Assembly (NCBI RefSeq): GCF_000347775.1
Contig: NZ_APAT01000030.1
Coordinates: 1-64,000 of the forward strand
From: Marinobacter santoriniensis NKSG1
GTDB lineage: Bacteria; Pseudomonadota; Gammaproteobacteria; Pseudomonadales; Oleiphilaceae
DNA: 64,000 nt
Direction of reading: 5' to 3'
Position numbers and translations under genes: made by a program. Position 1 is the first letter of the stretch; each line of letters begins with the position of its first letter. The notes beneath the pieces are model-generated. The model was given only the letters and a program-made list of their open reading frames with translations. It was not told the origin of the DNA and did no database searches. Below, piece after piece: positions 18,821-29,287 of this stretch.

Positions 18821-20197
18821 CTAGAGATCTTCCAGCGCCGTCAGGGCATCGCTGAGCTTGTTGACCGGAATGATCGTCATTCCCTCCACCGGTTTGCGTG
18901 GCACGTTGGCCTTCGGTACCAGGGCGCGGGTAAATCCATGCTTGGCCGCCTCGTAGATCCGTTCCTGACCGCTGGGCACCGGCCGGATCTCTCCGGAAAG
19001 TCCCACTTCTCCGAAGATCACCAAGTCCTGTGGCAGGGCACGATCCCGGAATGACGAGACAATGGCTGCCAGCAGGGCCAGATCGGCACTGGTTTCGTTC
19101 ACTTTGACGCCGCCCACCACATTCACAAAGACATCCTGATCCGACACGTGCAGGCCGCCATGGCGGTGGAGTACCGCCAGCAACATCGCCAGGCGATTCT
19201 GGTCCAGCCCCACCGCCACTCGCCGTGGATAGCCGCCCTGGGCCATATCCACGAGCGCCTGGATCTCGACCAGCATGGGGCGGGTGCCTTCCCAGACCAC
19301 CATCACCACGCTTCCCGGTGCCGCATCCTCGCCACGATTGAGGAAGATCGCACTGGGGTTCTTCACTTCTTTCAAACCCTGTTCCAGCATCGCGAACACG
19401 CCCAGCTCGTTGACGGCACCAAAGCGGTTCTTGATACCCCGGAGAGTGCGGTAACGGCTGTCACTTGAGCCTTCCAGCAGGATGGAGCAATCGATCATGT
19501 GCTCCAGCACCTTGGGGCCCGCCAGGCTGCCGTCCTTGGTCACATGCCCGACCAGGAACAGAATGGTTCCGGTCTGCTTGGCGAAACGGGTCAGGAATGC
19601 GGCACTCTCACGAACCTGGGAGACGCTGCCGGGGGCGGATTCAATGTCGGCCACATGCATGACCTGGATGCTGTCCACCACCAGAATCCGGGGTTTCTCG
19701 GTTTCCGCAACCTGCAGGATGCGCTCAACGCTGGTTTCCGACAGCATGTTCAGGTCGCCGGTCGGAAGGCCGAGGCGTTTGGCACGCATGGCGACCTGCT
19801 GGAGTGATTCCTCGCCGGTCACGTACAGCGCCGGGACGCTGGCCGCCAGGTGGCAGACCGCTTGCAGGAGCAGAGTGCTCTTGCCCGCACCCGGATGGCC
19901 ACCCATCAGGACCGCGGACCCTTCGACCAGACCGCCGCCCAGTACCCGGTCAAATTCCTGCATGCCGGTGCCGATGCGTGGCTGTTCGGCGAGACTGACC
20001 GAGTCCAGGCTCTGGACTTCGGAGAGACTCCCGGCGAAGCCTTCGAATCTTGCGCCCCTGGCACCTTTGGCAGAAGATCCGGCGCCACGGACTTCCGTGA
20101 TGGTATTCCAAGCCTGGCACGCGGAGCATTGCCCCTGCCATTTCGAGTAGTCTGCCCCGCACTCGGTGCAGACAAAGGCGGTTTTCGCTTTGGCCAT
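18821..20197 (-). CDS. radA: DNA repair protein RadA (branch-migration helicase)
   Basis: RecA-related protein of 458 residues that processes recombination intermediates. An N-terminal C4 zinc finger (CTECG...CSAC, residues 10-27) is followed by a RecA-like ATPase with Walker A GHPGAGKST at about 100-108, the RadA-specific KNRFG motif near 255, and a C-terminal Lon-protease-like domain with the GLSGEIRPV signature. It is downstream of ettA on the same strand with a 73-bp gap containing a strong hairpin. Confidence 0.96.
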   Translation of the reverse strand: MAKAKTAFVCTECGADYSKWQGQCSACQAWNTITEVRGAGSSAKGARGARFEGFAGSLSEVQSLDSVSLAEQPRIGTGMQEFDRVLGGGLVEGSAVLMGGHPGAGKSTLLLQAVCHLAASVPALYVTGEESLQQVAMRAKRLGLPTGDLNMLSETSVERILQVAETEKPRILVVDSIQVMHVADIESAPGSVSQVRESAAFLTRFAKQTGTILFLVGHVTKDGSLAGPKVLEHMIDCSILLEGSSDSRYRTLRGIKNRFGAVNELGVFAMLEQGLKEVKNPSAIFLNRGEDAAPGSVVMVVWEGTRPMLVEIQALVDMAQGGYPRRVAVGLDQNRLAMLLAVLHRHGGLHVSDQDVFVNVVGGVKVNETSADLALLAAIVSSFRDRALPQDLVIFGEVGLSGEIRPVPSGQERIYEAAKHGFTRALVPKANVPRKPVEGMTIIPVNKLSDALTALEDL

Positions 20198-20236
20198 AAT
20201 GGGTCGGATCTTCTATTGCTGCGCCAAGGAAGGGGG

Positions 20237-20268
20237 AGAAGGGCCAGTCCATCTGGACTGACCCTTCT
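20237..20268 (-). promoter_or_regulatory. Strong hairpin between ettA and radA
   Basis: Arms at 20237-20251 and 20254-20268 pair over 15 positions with a 2-nt loop. The only irregular pair is C-A on the plus strand but a G-U wobble in the minus-strand RNA, matching the direction of ettA-radA transcription. It begins about two bases after the ettA stop and has no T run, so it is not a classical terminator. It may be a processing, stability or partial termination signal. Confidence 0.5.
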
Positions 20269-20270
20269 GA

Positions 20271-21932
<1,662 letters not shown>

Positions 21933-22196
21933 GTCGGATAGACCTCGTTTTAAAACAGGTTCGTGAATGCGGAATCTGGCTCAGTCGTTTTGATCGGGTA
22001 AGGTATCGAAACAAGGGGGGGATAGCAATTGAGGGCGATCCTCAGATCGCGGTGTGACGGTATCTGCGGACCGTTTAAAGGATGATTTTTCACCCGATTT
22101 CGAGATAGAATAGCGGCCCAATTTTTCAGGGTCTCCGGAGCGGGCGCATTGTTCGGGTGCTCCGGAGCCAGCCAAGCACACAGAGGCAGCACATCC

Positions 22197-23450
22197 ATGT
22201 TTAATCGTGATATGAAAATCGCCGGCTACGACGACGAACTCTGGACCGCCATGGAAGCGGAGCGGAACCGTCAGGAAGTCCATATCGAGCTGATCGCTTC
22301 CGAGAACTATACCAGCCCGCGGGTCATGGAAGCGCAGGGCAGTGTGCTGACCAACAAGTATGCCGAAGGTTATCCCGGCAAGCGTTATTACGGTGGCTGT
22401 GAATTCGTCGACAAGGCAGAAACCCTGGCGATTGATCGCGCAAAAGAGCTGTTCGGAGCGGCCTACGCCAACGTGCAGCCGCACTCGGGCTCGCAGGCCA
22501 ACTCCGCCGTATTCATGGCCCTGCTCAAGCCGGGCGATACTGTGCTGGGTATGAGCCTGGCCCACGGTGGCCACCTGACTCATGGCGCCAGCGTCAACTT
22601 TTCCGGCAAGATCTATCACGCCGTCCAGTATGGCCTGAACCCGGAAACCGGCCTCATCGACTACGACGAAGTGGAGGCCCTGGCCCTCGAGCACAAGCCG
22701 AAGATGATCATCGCCGGCTTCTCGGCGTACTCCCAGGAACTGGATTTTGCCCGTTTCCGTGAGATTGCCGACAAGGTGGGTGCGTACCTGTTTGTCGATA
22801 TGGCCCACGTAGCAGGCCTGGTTGCGGCCGGCGTCTATCCGGATCCGGTGCCCCATGCACACGTCGTGGCGACTACCACGCACAAGACGCTGCGTGGTCC
22901 GCGCGGTGGCCTGATCCTGGCCTGCGATGACGAGGACCTGCAGAAGAAACTGAACTCGGCGGTCTTCCCTGGTGGCCAGGGCGGTCCGTTGATGCACGTG
23001 ATTGCTGCCAAGGCGGTCTGTTTCAAGGAAGCCATGAGCGATGAGTTCAAGGCCTACCAGCAACAGGTAATCAAGAATGCTTCAGCCATGGCCGAGGTGT
23101 TTGTCGATCGCGGCTATGACGTGGTTTCCGGCGGTACCAAGAACCATCTTTTCCTGGTCAGCCTGATCAAGCAGGACATTACCGGTAAAGACGCGGATGC
23201 GGCTCTGGGGCGCGCCCACATCACGGTCAACAAGAACGCCGTTCCGAACGATCCGCGTTCACCGTTCGTGACCTCCGGTCTGCGGATCGGTACTCCGGCC
23301 GTCACCACTCGTGGTTTCGGCGAAGCCGAGTGTCGCGACCTGGCCGGCTGGATGTGTGACATCCTCGACAACCTTGATGACGAGGCGGTCAACAGCCGCG
23401 TGCGCGAGCAGGTCGAAAGCCTGTGTGCCCGCTTCCCCGTCTACGGCTGA
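22197..23450 (+). CDS. glyA: Serine hydroxymethyltransferase
   Basis: PLP enzyme interconverting serine and glycine with tetrahydrofolate. It has 417 residues, the E. coli length. The active-site lysine is K230 in TTTHKTLRGPRGG. The ELIASENYTS and YAEGYPGKRYYGGCE motifs near the N-terminus are typical. The ATG at 22197 matches the family; a longer frame begins at 22149 within the leader. The 264-bp gap to ettA contains a TAGAAT (22106-22111) that could be a -10 element, but its -35 is weak. Confidence 0.97.
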   Translation: MFNRDMKIAGYDDELWTAMEAERNRQEVHIELIASENYTSPRVMEAQGSVLTNKYAEGYPGKRYYGGCEFVDKAETLAIDRAKELFGAAYANVQPHSGSQANSAVFMALLKPGDTVLGMSLAHGGHLTHGASVNFSGKIYHAVQYGLNPETGLIDYDEVEALALEHKPKMIIAGFSAYSQELDFARFREIADKVGAYLFVDMAHVAGLVAAGVYPDPVPHAHVVATTTHKTLRGPRGGLILACDDEDLQKKLNSAVFPGGQGGPLMHVIAAKAVCFKEAMSDEFKAYQQQVIKNASAMAEVFVDRGYDVVSGGTKNHLFLVSLIKQDITGKDADAALGRAHITVNKNAVPNDPRSPFVTSGLRIGTPAVTTRGFGEAECRDLAGWMCDILDNLDDEAVNSRVREQVESLCARFPVYG

Positions 23451-23519
23451 ATATCAGGCAACAGACCCTGCCGGGCCGGTGAATAACGCCGGCCCGGTGC
23501 CTTTCCGGAGTCTCCGATT

Positions 23520-24038
23520 ATGCATTGTCCTTTCTGTGGTGAAGCCGATACCAAAGTGATCGATTCACGGCTGGTGGCCGAGGGTGATCAGGTCCGTCGC
23601 CGCAGGGAGTGTCTGTCCTGCCATGAACGTTTCACGACGTTCGAGACGGCCGAACTGGTCATGCCCCGGGTCGTCAAACAGGATGGAACGCGTCAGCCCT
23701 TCGATGAGGACAAGCTCCGGGCAGGTCTGATGAAAGCGCTTGAAAAACGTCCGGTCAGCATCGAGGAAATCGATGCGGCGCTCAATCGAATCAAATACCG
23801 TCTCCGTGCCACCGGGGAGCGGGAAGTGAAGTCGATGCAGCTGGGCGAAGAGGTGATGACGGAATTGCGCCAGCTGGATAAAGTGGCGTATGTGCGTTTT
23901 GCCTCCGTGTACCGCAGTTTTCAGGATATCAACGAGTTCAAGGAAGAGATCGAGCGGCTTTCGGCCACGAATGGCGAAAACGCAGTTGATGTCGCCAAGG
24001 CGCTTGCCGATAACCACTCCGAGAAAGACCGGTCATGA
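23520..24038 (+). CDS. nrdR: Transcriptional repressor NrdR
   Basis: Zinc-ribbon/ATP-cone repressor of ribonucleotide reductase genes (172 residues). The four zinc Cys are CPFC (residues 3-6) and CLSC (about 31-34), followed by the RFTTFE segment. The ATP cone covers about 49-139. The C-terminus is about 20 residues longer than in E. coli. The stop overlaps ribD by four bases (ATGA), and the gene starts the riboflavin operon as in Pseudomonas. Confidence 0.96.
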   Translation: MHCPFCGEADTKVIDSRLVAEGDQVRRRRECLSCHERFTTFETAELVMPRVVKQDGTRQPFDEDKLRAGLMKALEKRPVSIEEIDAALNRIKYRLRATGEREVKSMQLGEEVMTELRQLDKVAYVRFASVYRSFQDINEFKEEIERLSATNGENAVDVAKALADNHSEKDRS

Positions 24039-25150
24039 GCGAAGCGCGGGACCGAGCGATGATGGCCAGGGCAGTACAGCTGGCCTGGCGCGGGCGTTAT
24101 TCCACGCACCCTAACCCCAGGGTGGGTTGTGTCATTGCCCGGGGTAACCGGATTGTGGGCGAAGGCTGGCACGAGCGTGCCGGAGAAGCCCACGCGGAAG
24201 TCCGGGCGTTAAGTCAGGCCGGCGCGGATGCCCGAGATGCGACAGCCTACGTCACGCTGGAACCCTGTAGCCACTTCGGACGGACGCCCCCCTGTGCAAG
24301 GGCGTTGATCGAGGCGGGCGTGACCCATGTGTATGCCGCGACCAAGGATCCCAATCCTTCCGTCTCCGGACGGGGCCTCGACCTTCTTCGGGAGGCCGGT
24401 ATCCGCGTAACCGAGGGGCTTCTCGCGGACGAGGCGGCCCGTCTGAACCCCGGCTTCATGAAGCGGATGAAGACAGGCCGTCCCTGGGTCCGCCTGAAAA
24501 TGGCGGCAAGTCTGGATGGACGCACGGCCATGGCTTCCGGCGAGAGCCAGTGGATCACCGGAGCCGAGGCGCGTCGGGATGTCCAGCGTCTCAGGGCAAT
24601 GAGCGATGCCATTCTGACGGGGGTTGGGACGGTATTGGCGGACAACCCGTCGTTGACCGTTCGCCGGGAGGAGCTTGGTGACATCGGCGATGCGACAGAA
24701 CCCTCCCGTCAGCCCCTGAGGGTGATTGCGGACCGGGATGCCCGAACGCCCGCGGACTCGCGGATTTTGCAGGGTGGCAATGTCCAGCTTTTTTGTGCCT
24801 CGTCGACACTGGCATCAGCTCCGGCACAGGACCTCGCGGCGCTCGGCATCAGCCTGACCGGGGTCGCGTGGAAAGATAACGGCGTGGATGTTGCCGAACT
24901 GCTGGATTCCATCGGTGAACTGGGAATCAATGAATTGCTGGTGGAAGCAGGGCCTACAATGGCGGGCACGTTTATCAGCGAAAACCTTGTGGACGAATTG
25001 TGGCTGTACCAGGCACCGGTTTTCCTGGGAAGTACCGGCCGGCCGACCGCCAAGCTGCCTCTGGAAACCATGGCGGACAAAGTGCAATGGAAAGTGCTGG
25101 ATCGGCGTCAGGTGGGCGAGGATCAGCGCCTGATTCTGGCTCGCCGCTGA
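24035..25150 (+). CDS. ribD: Bifunctional pyrimidine deaminase/reductase RibD
   Basis: Catalyses the deamination and side-chain reduction steps of riboflavin synthesis (371 residues). The N-terminal cytidine-deaminase-like domain binds zinc through HAEVRAL near residue 51 and PCSHFGRTPPC near 76-86. The C-terminal reductase domain starts near 150 (RLKMAASLDGRTA) and has a LVEAGPTMAG motif near 305. Its start overlaps the nrdR stop by four bases. The next gene is ribB after 62 bp; a riboflavin synthase gene, often found here, is absent. Confidence 0.96.
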   Translation: MSEARDRAMMARAVQLAWRGRYSTHPNPRVGCVIARGNRIVGEGWHERAGEAHAEVRALSQAGADARDATAYVTLEPCSHFGRTPPCARALIEAGVTHVYAATKDPNPSVSGRGLDLLREAGIRVTEGLLADEAARLNPGFMKRMKTGRPWVRLKMAASLDGRTAMASGESQWITGAEARRDVQRLRAMSDAILTGVGTVLADNPSLTVRREELGDIGDATEPSRQPLRVIADRDARTPADSRILQGGNVQLFCASSTLASAPAQDLAALGISLTGVAWKDNGVDVAELLDSIGELGINELLVEAGPTMAGTFISENLVDELWLYQAPVFLGSTGRPTAKLPLETMADKVQWKVLDRRQVGEDQRLILARR

Positions 25151-25212
25151 CGTTTAAATTCACGGCCCGCACACGACCCGTCTCTGTGCCGGCCAAAAGG
25201 GTGCGATACCGT

Positions 25213-26328
25213 ATGGCACTGAACAGTATTGAAGACATTATCGAAGATATCCGGCAGGGCAAGATGGTCATCCTCATGGATGACGAGGATCGCGAAAACG
25301 AGGGCGATCTTGTCATGGCAGCGGAGCACTGCACGCCTGAAGCAATCAACTTCATGGCGCGGTTCGGTCGCGGTCTGATCTGTATGCCGATGACTCGCGA
25401 CCGCTGTGAGCAGCTTGGCCTGCCTCTGATGGTTCAGCAGAACGCGTCCGGATTCGGCACCAAGTTCACCCTGTCCATCGAGGCCAGGGAGGGAGTAACC
25501 ACCGGTATTTCAGCCGCGGACCGCGCCCGCACCGTTCAGGCCGCCGTTGCCCGCAATGCCACGGCATCCGACTTGGTCCAGCCTGGCCACATCTTTCCAT
25601 TGATGGCGGATCCGGGCGGAGTTCTCAGCCGGGCCGGTCATACCGAAGCATCCTGCGACCTTGCCGCTTTGGCCGGCTGTGAGCCGGCGGGTGTGATCTG
25701 TGAAATCATGAATGACGACGGCTCCATGGCGCGCCGGGAAGATCTGGAGCGGTTTGCGCAGGAGCACGATCTGAAGATCGGCACGATCGCCGATCTCATT
25801 CACTACCGGACCATGAATGAACGCACCATCGAGTGTGTGGAAGAGAACGAGTTGGATACCGAATACGGTGTCTTCAATTTGCGGACTTACCGCGACAACA
25901 TCCAGGGCGCTACCCACCTGGCCATGGTGATGGGGGACATTACTCCGGATGATCCCGTCTACGTGCGCGTGCACATCACGGACACGCTGCGTGATCTGCT
26001 GGGTGCCCGCCGCAAGGACTCCCGCAGCTGGCCGTTGCACCATGCGCTGGAGAAGGTGGCCGAGGAAGGCCGCGGCGTGGTGGTACTGCTGAACAGCGCC
26101 GAAGACAGCTACAACCTGGAGGATCGCATTCATGAGTTCTTCGACCAGGGTCAGGCCTCGGCGGGCAAAGGCAGCTCCGGCGTGTACTTCACAGTCGGAA
26201 CCGGCTCCCAGATCCTCCGGGACATCGGCGTCTGCAAAATGCGTCTGTTGAGCCCGCCCATCAAATTTTCCGCCATTTCCGGTTTCAACCTGGAAGTGGT
26301 GGAGTACGTACCCTATACCCCTGAATGA
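25213..26328 (+). CDS. ribB: 3,4-dihydroxy-2-butanone-4-phosphate synthase with degenerate GTP cyclohydrolase II-like domain
   Basis: The N-terminal part (about 1-200) is a complete RibB that converts ribulose 5-phosphate to the four-carbon riboflavin precursor, with DDEDRENEGDLV near 24-35 and HTEASCDL near 140. The C-terminal part (about 208-371) aligns with GTP cyclohydrolase II, but the stretch that should hold the three zinc Cys reads YVRVHITDTLRDLLGARRK, with no Cys. A true GTP cyclohydrolase activity is therefore unlikely; this is the RibBX-like architecture. The ATG at 25213 is chosen for family fit; the longer frame overlaps ribD. Often misannotated ribBA. Confidence 0.9.
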   Translation: MALNSIEDIIEDIRQGKMVILMDDEDRENEGDLVMAAEHCTPEAINFMARFGRGLICMPMTRDRCEQLGLPLMVQQNASGFGTKFTLSIEAREGVTTGISAADRARTVQAAVARNATASDLVQPGHIFPLMADPGGVLSRAGHTEASCDLAALAGCEPAGVICEIMNDDGSMARREDLERFAQEHDLKIGTIADLIHYRTMNERTIECVEENELDTEYGVFNLRTYRDNIQGATHLAMVMGDITPDDPVYVRVHITDTLRDLLGARRKDSRSWPLHHALEKVAEEGRGVVVLLNSAEDSYNLEDRIHEFFDQGQASAGKGSSGVYFTVGTGSQILRDIGVCKMRLLSPPIKFSAISGFNLEVVEYVPYTPE

Positions 26329-26373
26329 GAACCCCGGTCGCCAATAACCAGGCGGCCAGCGAAGGAGCCACCA

Positions 26374-26850
26374 ATGGCAGAGATTAAAGTGATTGAAGGT
26401 GATTTTACCCAGTGCAGCGGGCGTTACGCGCTTGTTGTGGGTCGGTTTAACGGTTTCGTCGTAGAGAGCCTCGTTGAAGGCGCGGTCGATACCCTGCGCC
26501 GGCATGGCATTTCCGACGACGACATTGTCATTATCCGGGTCCCGGGGGCCTATGAGATGCCGCTGGCGGTCAAGCGTGTAGCAGAGACCAGTAATTACGA
26601 CGCGATTATTGCTCTGGGCGCCGTCATTCGCGGCGGGACGCCGCACTTCGAATATGTGGCGGGCGAAGCGTCCAGTGGCCTTGGTGCGGTCAGCCTGGAT
26701 ACAGACGTTCCAGTCACCTTTGGGGTGCTGACCGTGGACTCTATTGAGCAGGCCATCGAGCGTTCCGGCACAAAAGCCGGCAACAAGGGTGCGGAAGCCG
26801 CCATCACTGCCCTGGAAATGGTCAGTTTGTTCAAGAAACTGGGTGAGTGA
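26374..26850 (+). CDS. ribH: 6,7-dimethyl-8-ribityllumazine synthase
   Basis: Condenses the RibB product with the aminouracil to make lumazine; assembles into pentamers or icosahedral shells. The 158-residue protein has the substrate-binding VVGRFNGFVVESL segment near 22-34 and HFEYVAG near 91 (the catalytic His in ALGAVIRGGTPHFEY). A good GAAGGAG site is present before the ATG. The stop overlaps the nusB start. Confidence 0.96.
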   Translation: MAEIKVIEGDFTQCSGRYALVVGRFNGFVVESLVEGAVDTLRRHGISDDDIVIIRVPGAYEMPLAVKRVAETSNYDAIIALGAVIRGGTPHFEYVAGEASSGLGAVSLDTDVPVTFGVLTVDSIEQAIERSGTKAGNKGAEAAITALEMVSLFKKLGE

Positions 26851-27326
26851 TGACATCAACTGACGACACATCCTCGCAGGCGCCTTCCTCCGGTCAACCC
26901 AAGGCCGGTGATCGTCGCCGGGCCCGGGTGCTGGTGATGCAGGCTCTGTATCAGCGGCATTTCAGTCGCAGCGCCGTTTCCGACATCGAAGCCGAGTTCA
27001 TGGTCGATAACGACATGACCAAGGTAGACGTGCTGTACTTCCGTGATCTACTTCGCGGTATCCATCGGGAGCAGGGGGAGCTTGACGCGCTGCTGGAGCC
27101 TTATCTCGACCGGCCCCTCAATGAAGTCGATCCGATTGAGCTTGCGATCGTCCGTCTCGGTACCTATGAGCTCAAGAATCGCCTGGACGTGCCCTATCGC
27201 GTTGTTATCAATGAAGGAATCGAGTTGGCGAAACGCTTTGGCGGCACCGAGGGGCACAAGTTCGTGAATAGTATCCTCGACAAGCTCAGTGGCCGGCTGC
27301 GTCTGGCCGAAACACGCTCCCGCTAG
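26850..27326 (+). CDS. nusB: Transcription antitermination protein NusB
   Basis: Small helical protein (158 residues from this start) that binds boxA RNA with NusE/S10 in rRNA antitermination. It has the conserved RRRARVLVMQALYQ near the N-terminus and a YRVVINEGIELAKRFGGTEGHKFVN segment near the C-terminus that defines the family. ATG 26850 shares one base with the ribH stop; a GTG at 26847 would add one residue. It continues the operon into thiL. Confidence 0.95.
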   Translation: MTSTDDTSSQAPSSGQPKAGDRRRARVLVMQALYQRHFSRSAVSDIEAEFMVDNDMTKVDVLYFRDLLRGIHREQGELDALLEPYLDRPLNEVDPIELAIVRLGTYELKNRLDVPYRVVINEGIELAKRFGGTEGHKFVNSILDKLSGRLRLAETRSR

Positions 27327-27328
27327 GA

Positions 27329-28285
27329 ATGGGCGAGTTCGATCTCATCCGTCGTTTCTTTGCGCCTTTGGCGGAGCGTCGGGGCCATCCCGACCTGCTG
27401 CTGGCCATTGGTGACGACTGCGCGATCGAACGGATCACTCCCGATCACGACCTGGTTTTCTCGATCGACACTCAGGTCGAGGGGGTGCATTTCCCGCATC
27501 GCTATGCGCCCCGTCGGATTGCCGGGCGTGCCCTGGCGGCCGCCACCAGTGATCTGGCAGCAATGGGCGCAACCCCTGTATGTTTTACCCTGGCTCTGAC
27601 GTTGCCTCAGGCGGAGCCGGCCTGGCTCTCGGACTTCGCAAAGGGCCTCGCGGAGACCGCCGACCGTTTCGGGCTCGCTCTTGCCGGGGGCGATACAACC
27701 CGGGGGCCGCTGTCGATTACGATTCAGGTGCACGGCACCGTGGCCCGGGGCAGAGCGTTGCGTCGTTCCGGGGCCACACCCGGTGACATCGTGGCGGTTT
27801 CCGGTACGCTCGGAGATGCCGGGGCGGCACTGGACTATCTTGATGTCCCATCGCCGGATCCTTTGGAAGACGCCTTGCTGGCCCGTTATCATTCTCCGGT
27901 TCCCCGCCTTGAGCTGGGACAGGCCTTGGCTGGGGTTGCTTCCAGTGCCATTGATATCTCCGACGGTCTGGCGAGCGATCTGGGGCACATTCTCGAAGCA
28001 TCCGGGGTGGGCGCGTCAGTCGATACAGGTCGGATTCCGCTGTCCGATGCCCTCAAACAGCTTAAAGGTGCGAACGCCCTCCAGCTGGCACTGCATGCAG
28101 GTGACGATTACGAGTTGTGTGTCACGATCCCCGGACAGGATTGGCAGAATCTTCCCGGATTCGTTCGGGAGCAGCTGACGGCCATCGGTCGCATCGAAGA
28201 GGGCGCCGGACTACGCCTGAGTGGTGTCAACGGTTGCGAGGATGACTCCTCCCGGGGATACGATCACTTTGGAAAGGACCTATGA
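27329..28285 (+). CDS. thiL: Thiamine-monophosphate kinase
   Basis: ATP-dependent phosphorylation of thiamine monophosphate to the active cofactor (318 residues). The N-terminal GEFDLIRRFF start, the IGDDCAI metal/nucleotide motif near 27, STDTQVEGVHF-like SIDTQVEGVHF near 46, and AGGDTTRGP near 118 are characteristic of this AIR-synthase-related kinase. It begins two bases after nusB and overlaps pgpA by four bases. Confidence 0.95.
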   Translation: MGEFDLIRRFFAPLAERRGHPDLLLAIGDDCAIERITPDHDLVFSIDTQVEGVHFPHRYAPRRIAGRALAAATSDLAAMGATPVCFTLALTLPQAEPAWLSDFAKGLAETADRFGLALAGGDTTRGPLSITIQVHGTVARGRALRRSGATPGDIVAVSGTLGDAGAALDYLDVPSPDPLEDALLARYHSPVPRLELGQALAGVASSAIDISDGLASDLGHILEASGVGASVDTGRIPLSDALKQLKGANALQLALHAGDDYELCVTIPGQDWQNLPGFVREQLTAIGRIEEGAGLRLSGVNGCEDDSSRGYDHFGKDL

Positions 28286-28809
28286 ATCACGATCAGGACA
28301 CTGATGAACCCGAGGTCCCGAGGGCTATCCTGCCTCCGGGGTTTCTGCGCAATCCCGTTCATTTACTGGCCTTCGGGTTCGGCAGTGGCGCCGCCGCCCG
28401 CGCACCGGGAACCTGGGGAAGTCTGGCGGCCATTCCGATCTGGTACGCCTTTGCGTGGTTGCCCGGGTTCGCCTACTGGCTGGTCGTGGGACTGGCTTTC
28501 CTGGTGGGGGTCTGGCTTTGTGGCAGAACGGCTCGCGACCTGAAGGTGCATGACCATGGTGGCATTGTCTGGGACGAATTCGTCGGGATGTGGATCGCGC
28601 TGGGGCTCTTTCCCGATCAGATCTATGGTGTTCTGATGGCGTTCGCGCTCTTTCGACTCTTTGACATTGCCAAGCCCTGGCCAATTGGCTGGCTTGACCA
28701 GCACTTGCCGGGTGGCCTGGGGATCATGGTGGATGATGTGGTCGCGGGCTTCCTTGCCCTGGCGAGTCTTTACGTCATTGATGTCTGGCTGATGCCGATC
28801 ATTGTCTGA
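28282..28809 (+). CDS. pgpA: Phosphatidylglycerophosphatase A
   Basis: Inner-membrane enzyme (175 residues) dephosphorylating phosphatidylglycerophosphate. It has an FGSGAAARAPGTWGSLAAIP motif near the first membrane helix, the acidic WDEFVGMW motif near 94-101, and four hydrophobic segments. It overlaps thiL by four bases (ATGA) and ends the operon, converging with the small gene at 28828-29031. Confidence 0.95.
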   Translation: MNHDQDTDEPEVPRAILPPGFLRNPVHLLAFGFGSGAAARAPGTWGSLAAIPIWYAFAWLPGFAYWLVVGLAFLVGVWLCGRTARDLKVHDHGGIVWDEFVGMWIALGLFPDQIYGVLMAFALFRLFDIAKPWPIGWLDQHLPGGLGIMVDDVVAGFLALASLYVIDVWLMPIIV

Positions 28810-28827
28810 CGCATCGGGTTTTCTCGA

Positions 28828-29031
28828 TCAGTGGACCCTTTGCTCTTCCGGTAGCAGGCGAACCACGTGCAGGAATCGCTTCAGTCCGACTTCCGCGCGC
28901 GCCTTTGAATCGAACGGCCCGCTGTCAAAGCCTTCACGCGTGGTGAAATACCATTTGCTGCCGACGCAGAAAAAGCGACTGCTGCGGAAGGGTATGGGGC
29001 CTTCTTCTCCGTACCTGCGATGGGTATCCAT
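28828..29031 (-). CDS. Small DUF6316-like protein
   Basis: 67-residue soluble protein of unknown function. It has the aromatic, glycine-rich core IPFRSSRFFCVGSKWYFTTREG, then GPF and a basic stretch, a pattern I associate with DUF6316 proteins of marine gammaproteobacteria. The start at 29031 is set by AGGAGA (29037-29042) five bases upstream; a longer frame to 29082 lacks such a site. No signal peptide or membrane helix is seen. Family recall is from memory and should be confirmed by profile search. Confidence 0.7.
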   Translation of the reverse strand: MDTHRRYGEEGPIPFRSSRFFCVGSKWYFTTREGFDSGPFDSKARAEVGLKRFLHVVRLLPEEQRVH

Positions 29032-29287
29032 GGGATTCTCCTGAGCCCGATTATGGTTTTCGTTCTGGGGCGCCAAGTTCATTCAGCCGATAGGTTTAAA
29101 ACTAATCCAACTGCCAACAAATTCAACATTTTTTTACATTTATTTGTGGTGAGTCGCAGAATATAGTCTACGACGCCCCGAATCCTTGGCGTCCGTGTGC
29201 CTTGCGCTTGTAACAGGTGCCGGTCAAAATGCCGGGACCTTTGAAAGAATGCCTACCCTTTTTTCTGTTTGTGCCAAAGGAGATGAC

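Noticed and set aside
25151..25212. Possible FMN riboswitch before ribB
   Set aside because: The gap is only 62 bp, too short for the conserved RFN element, and none of its conserved segments is visible.
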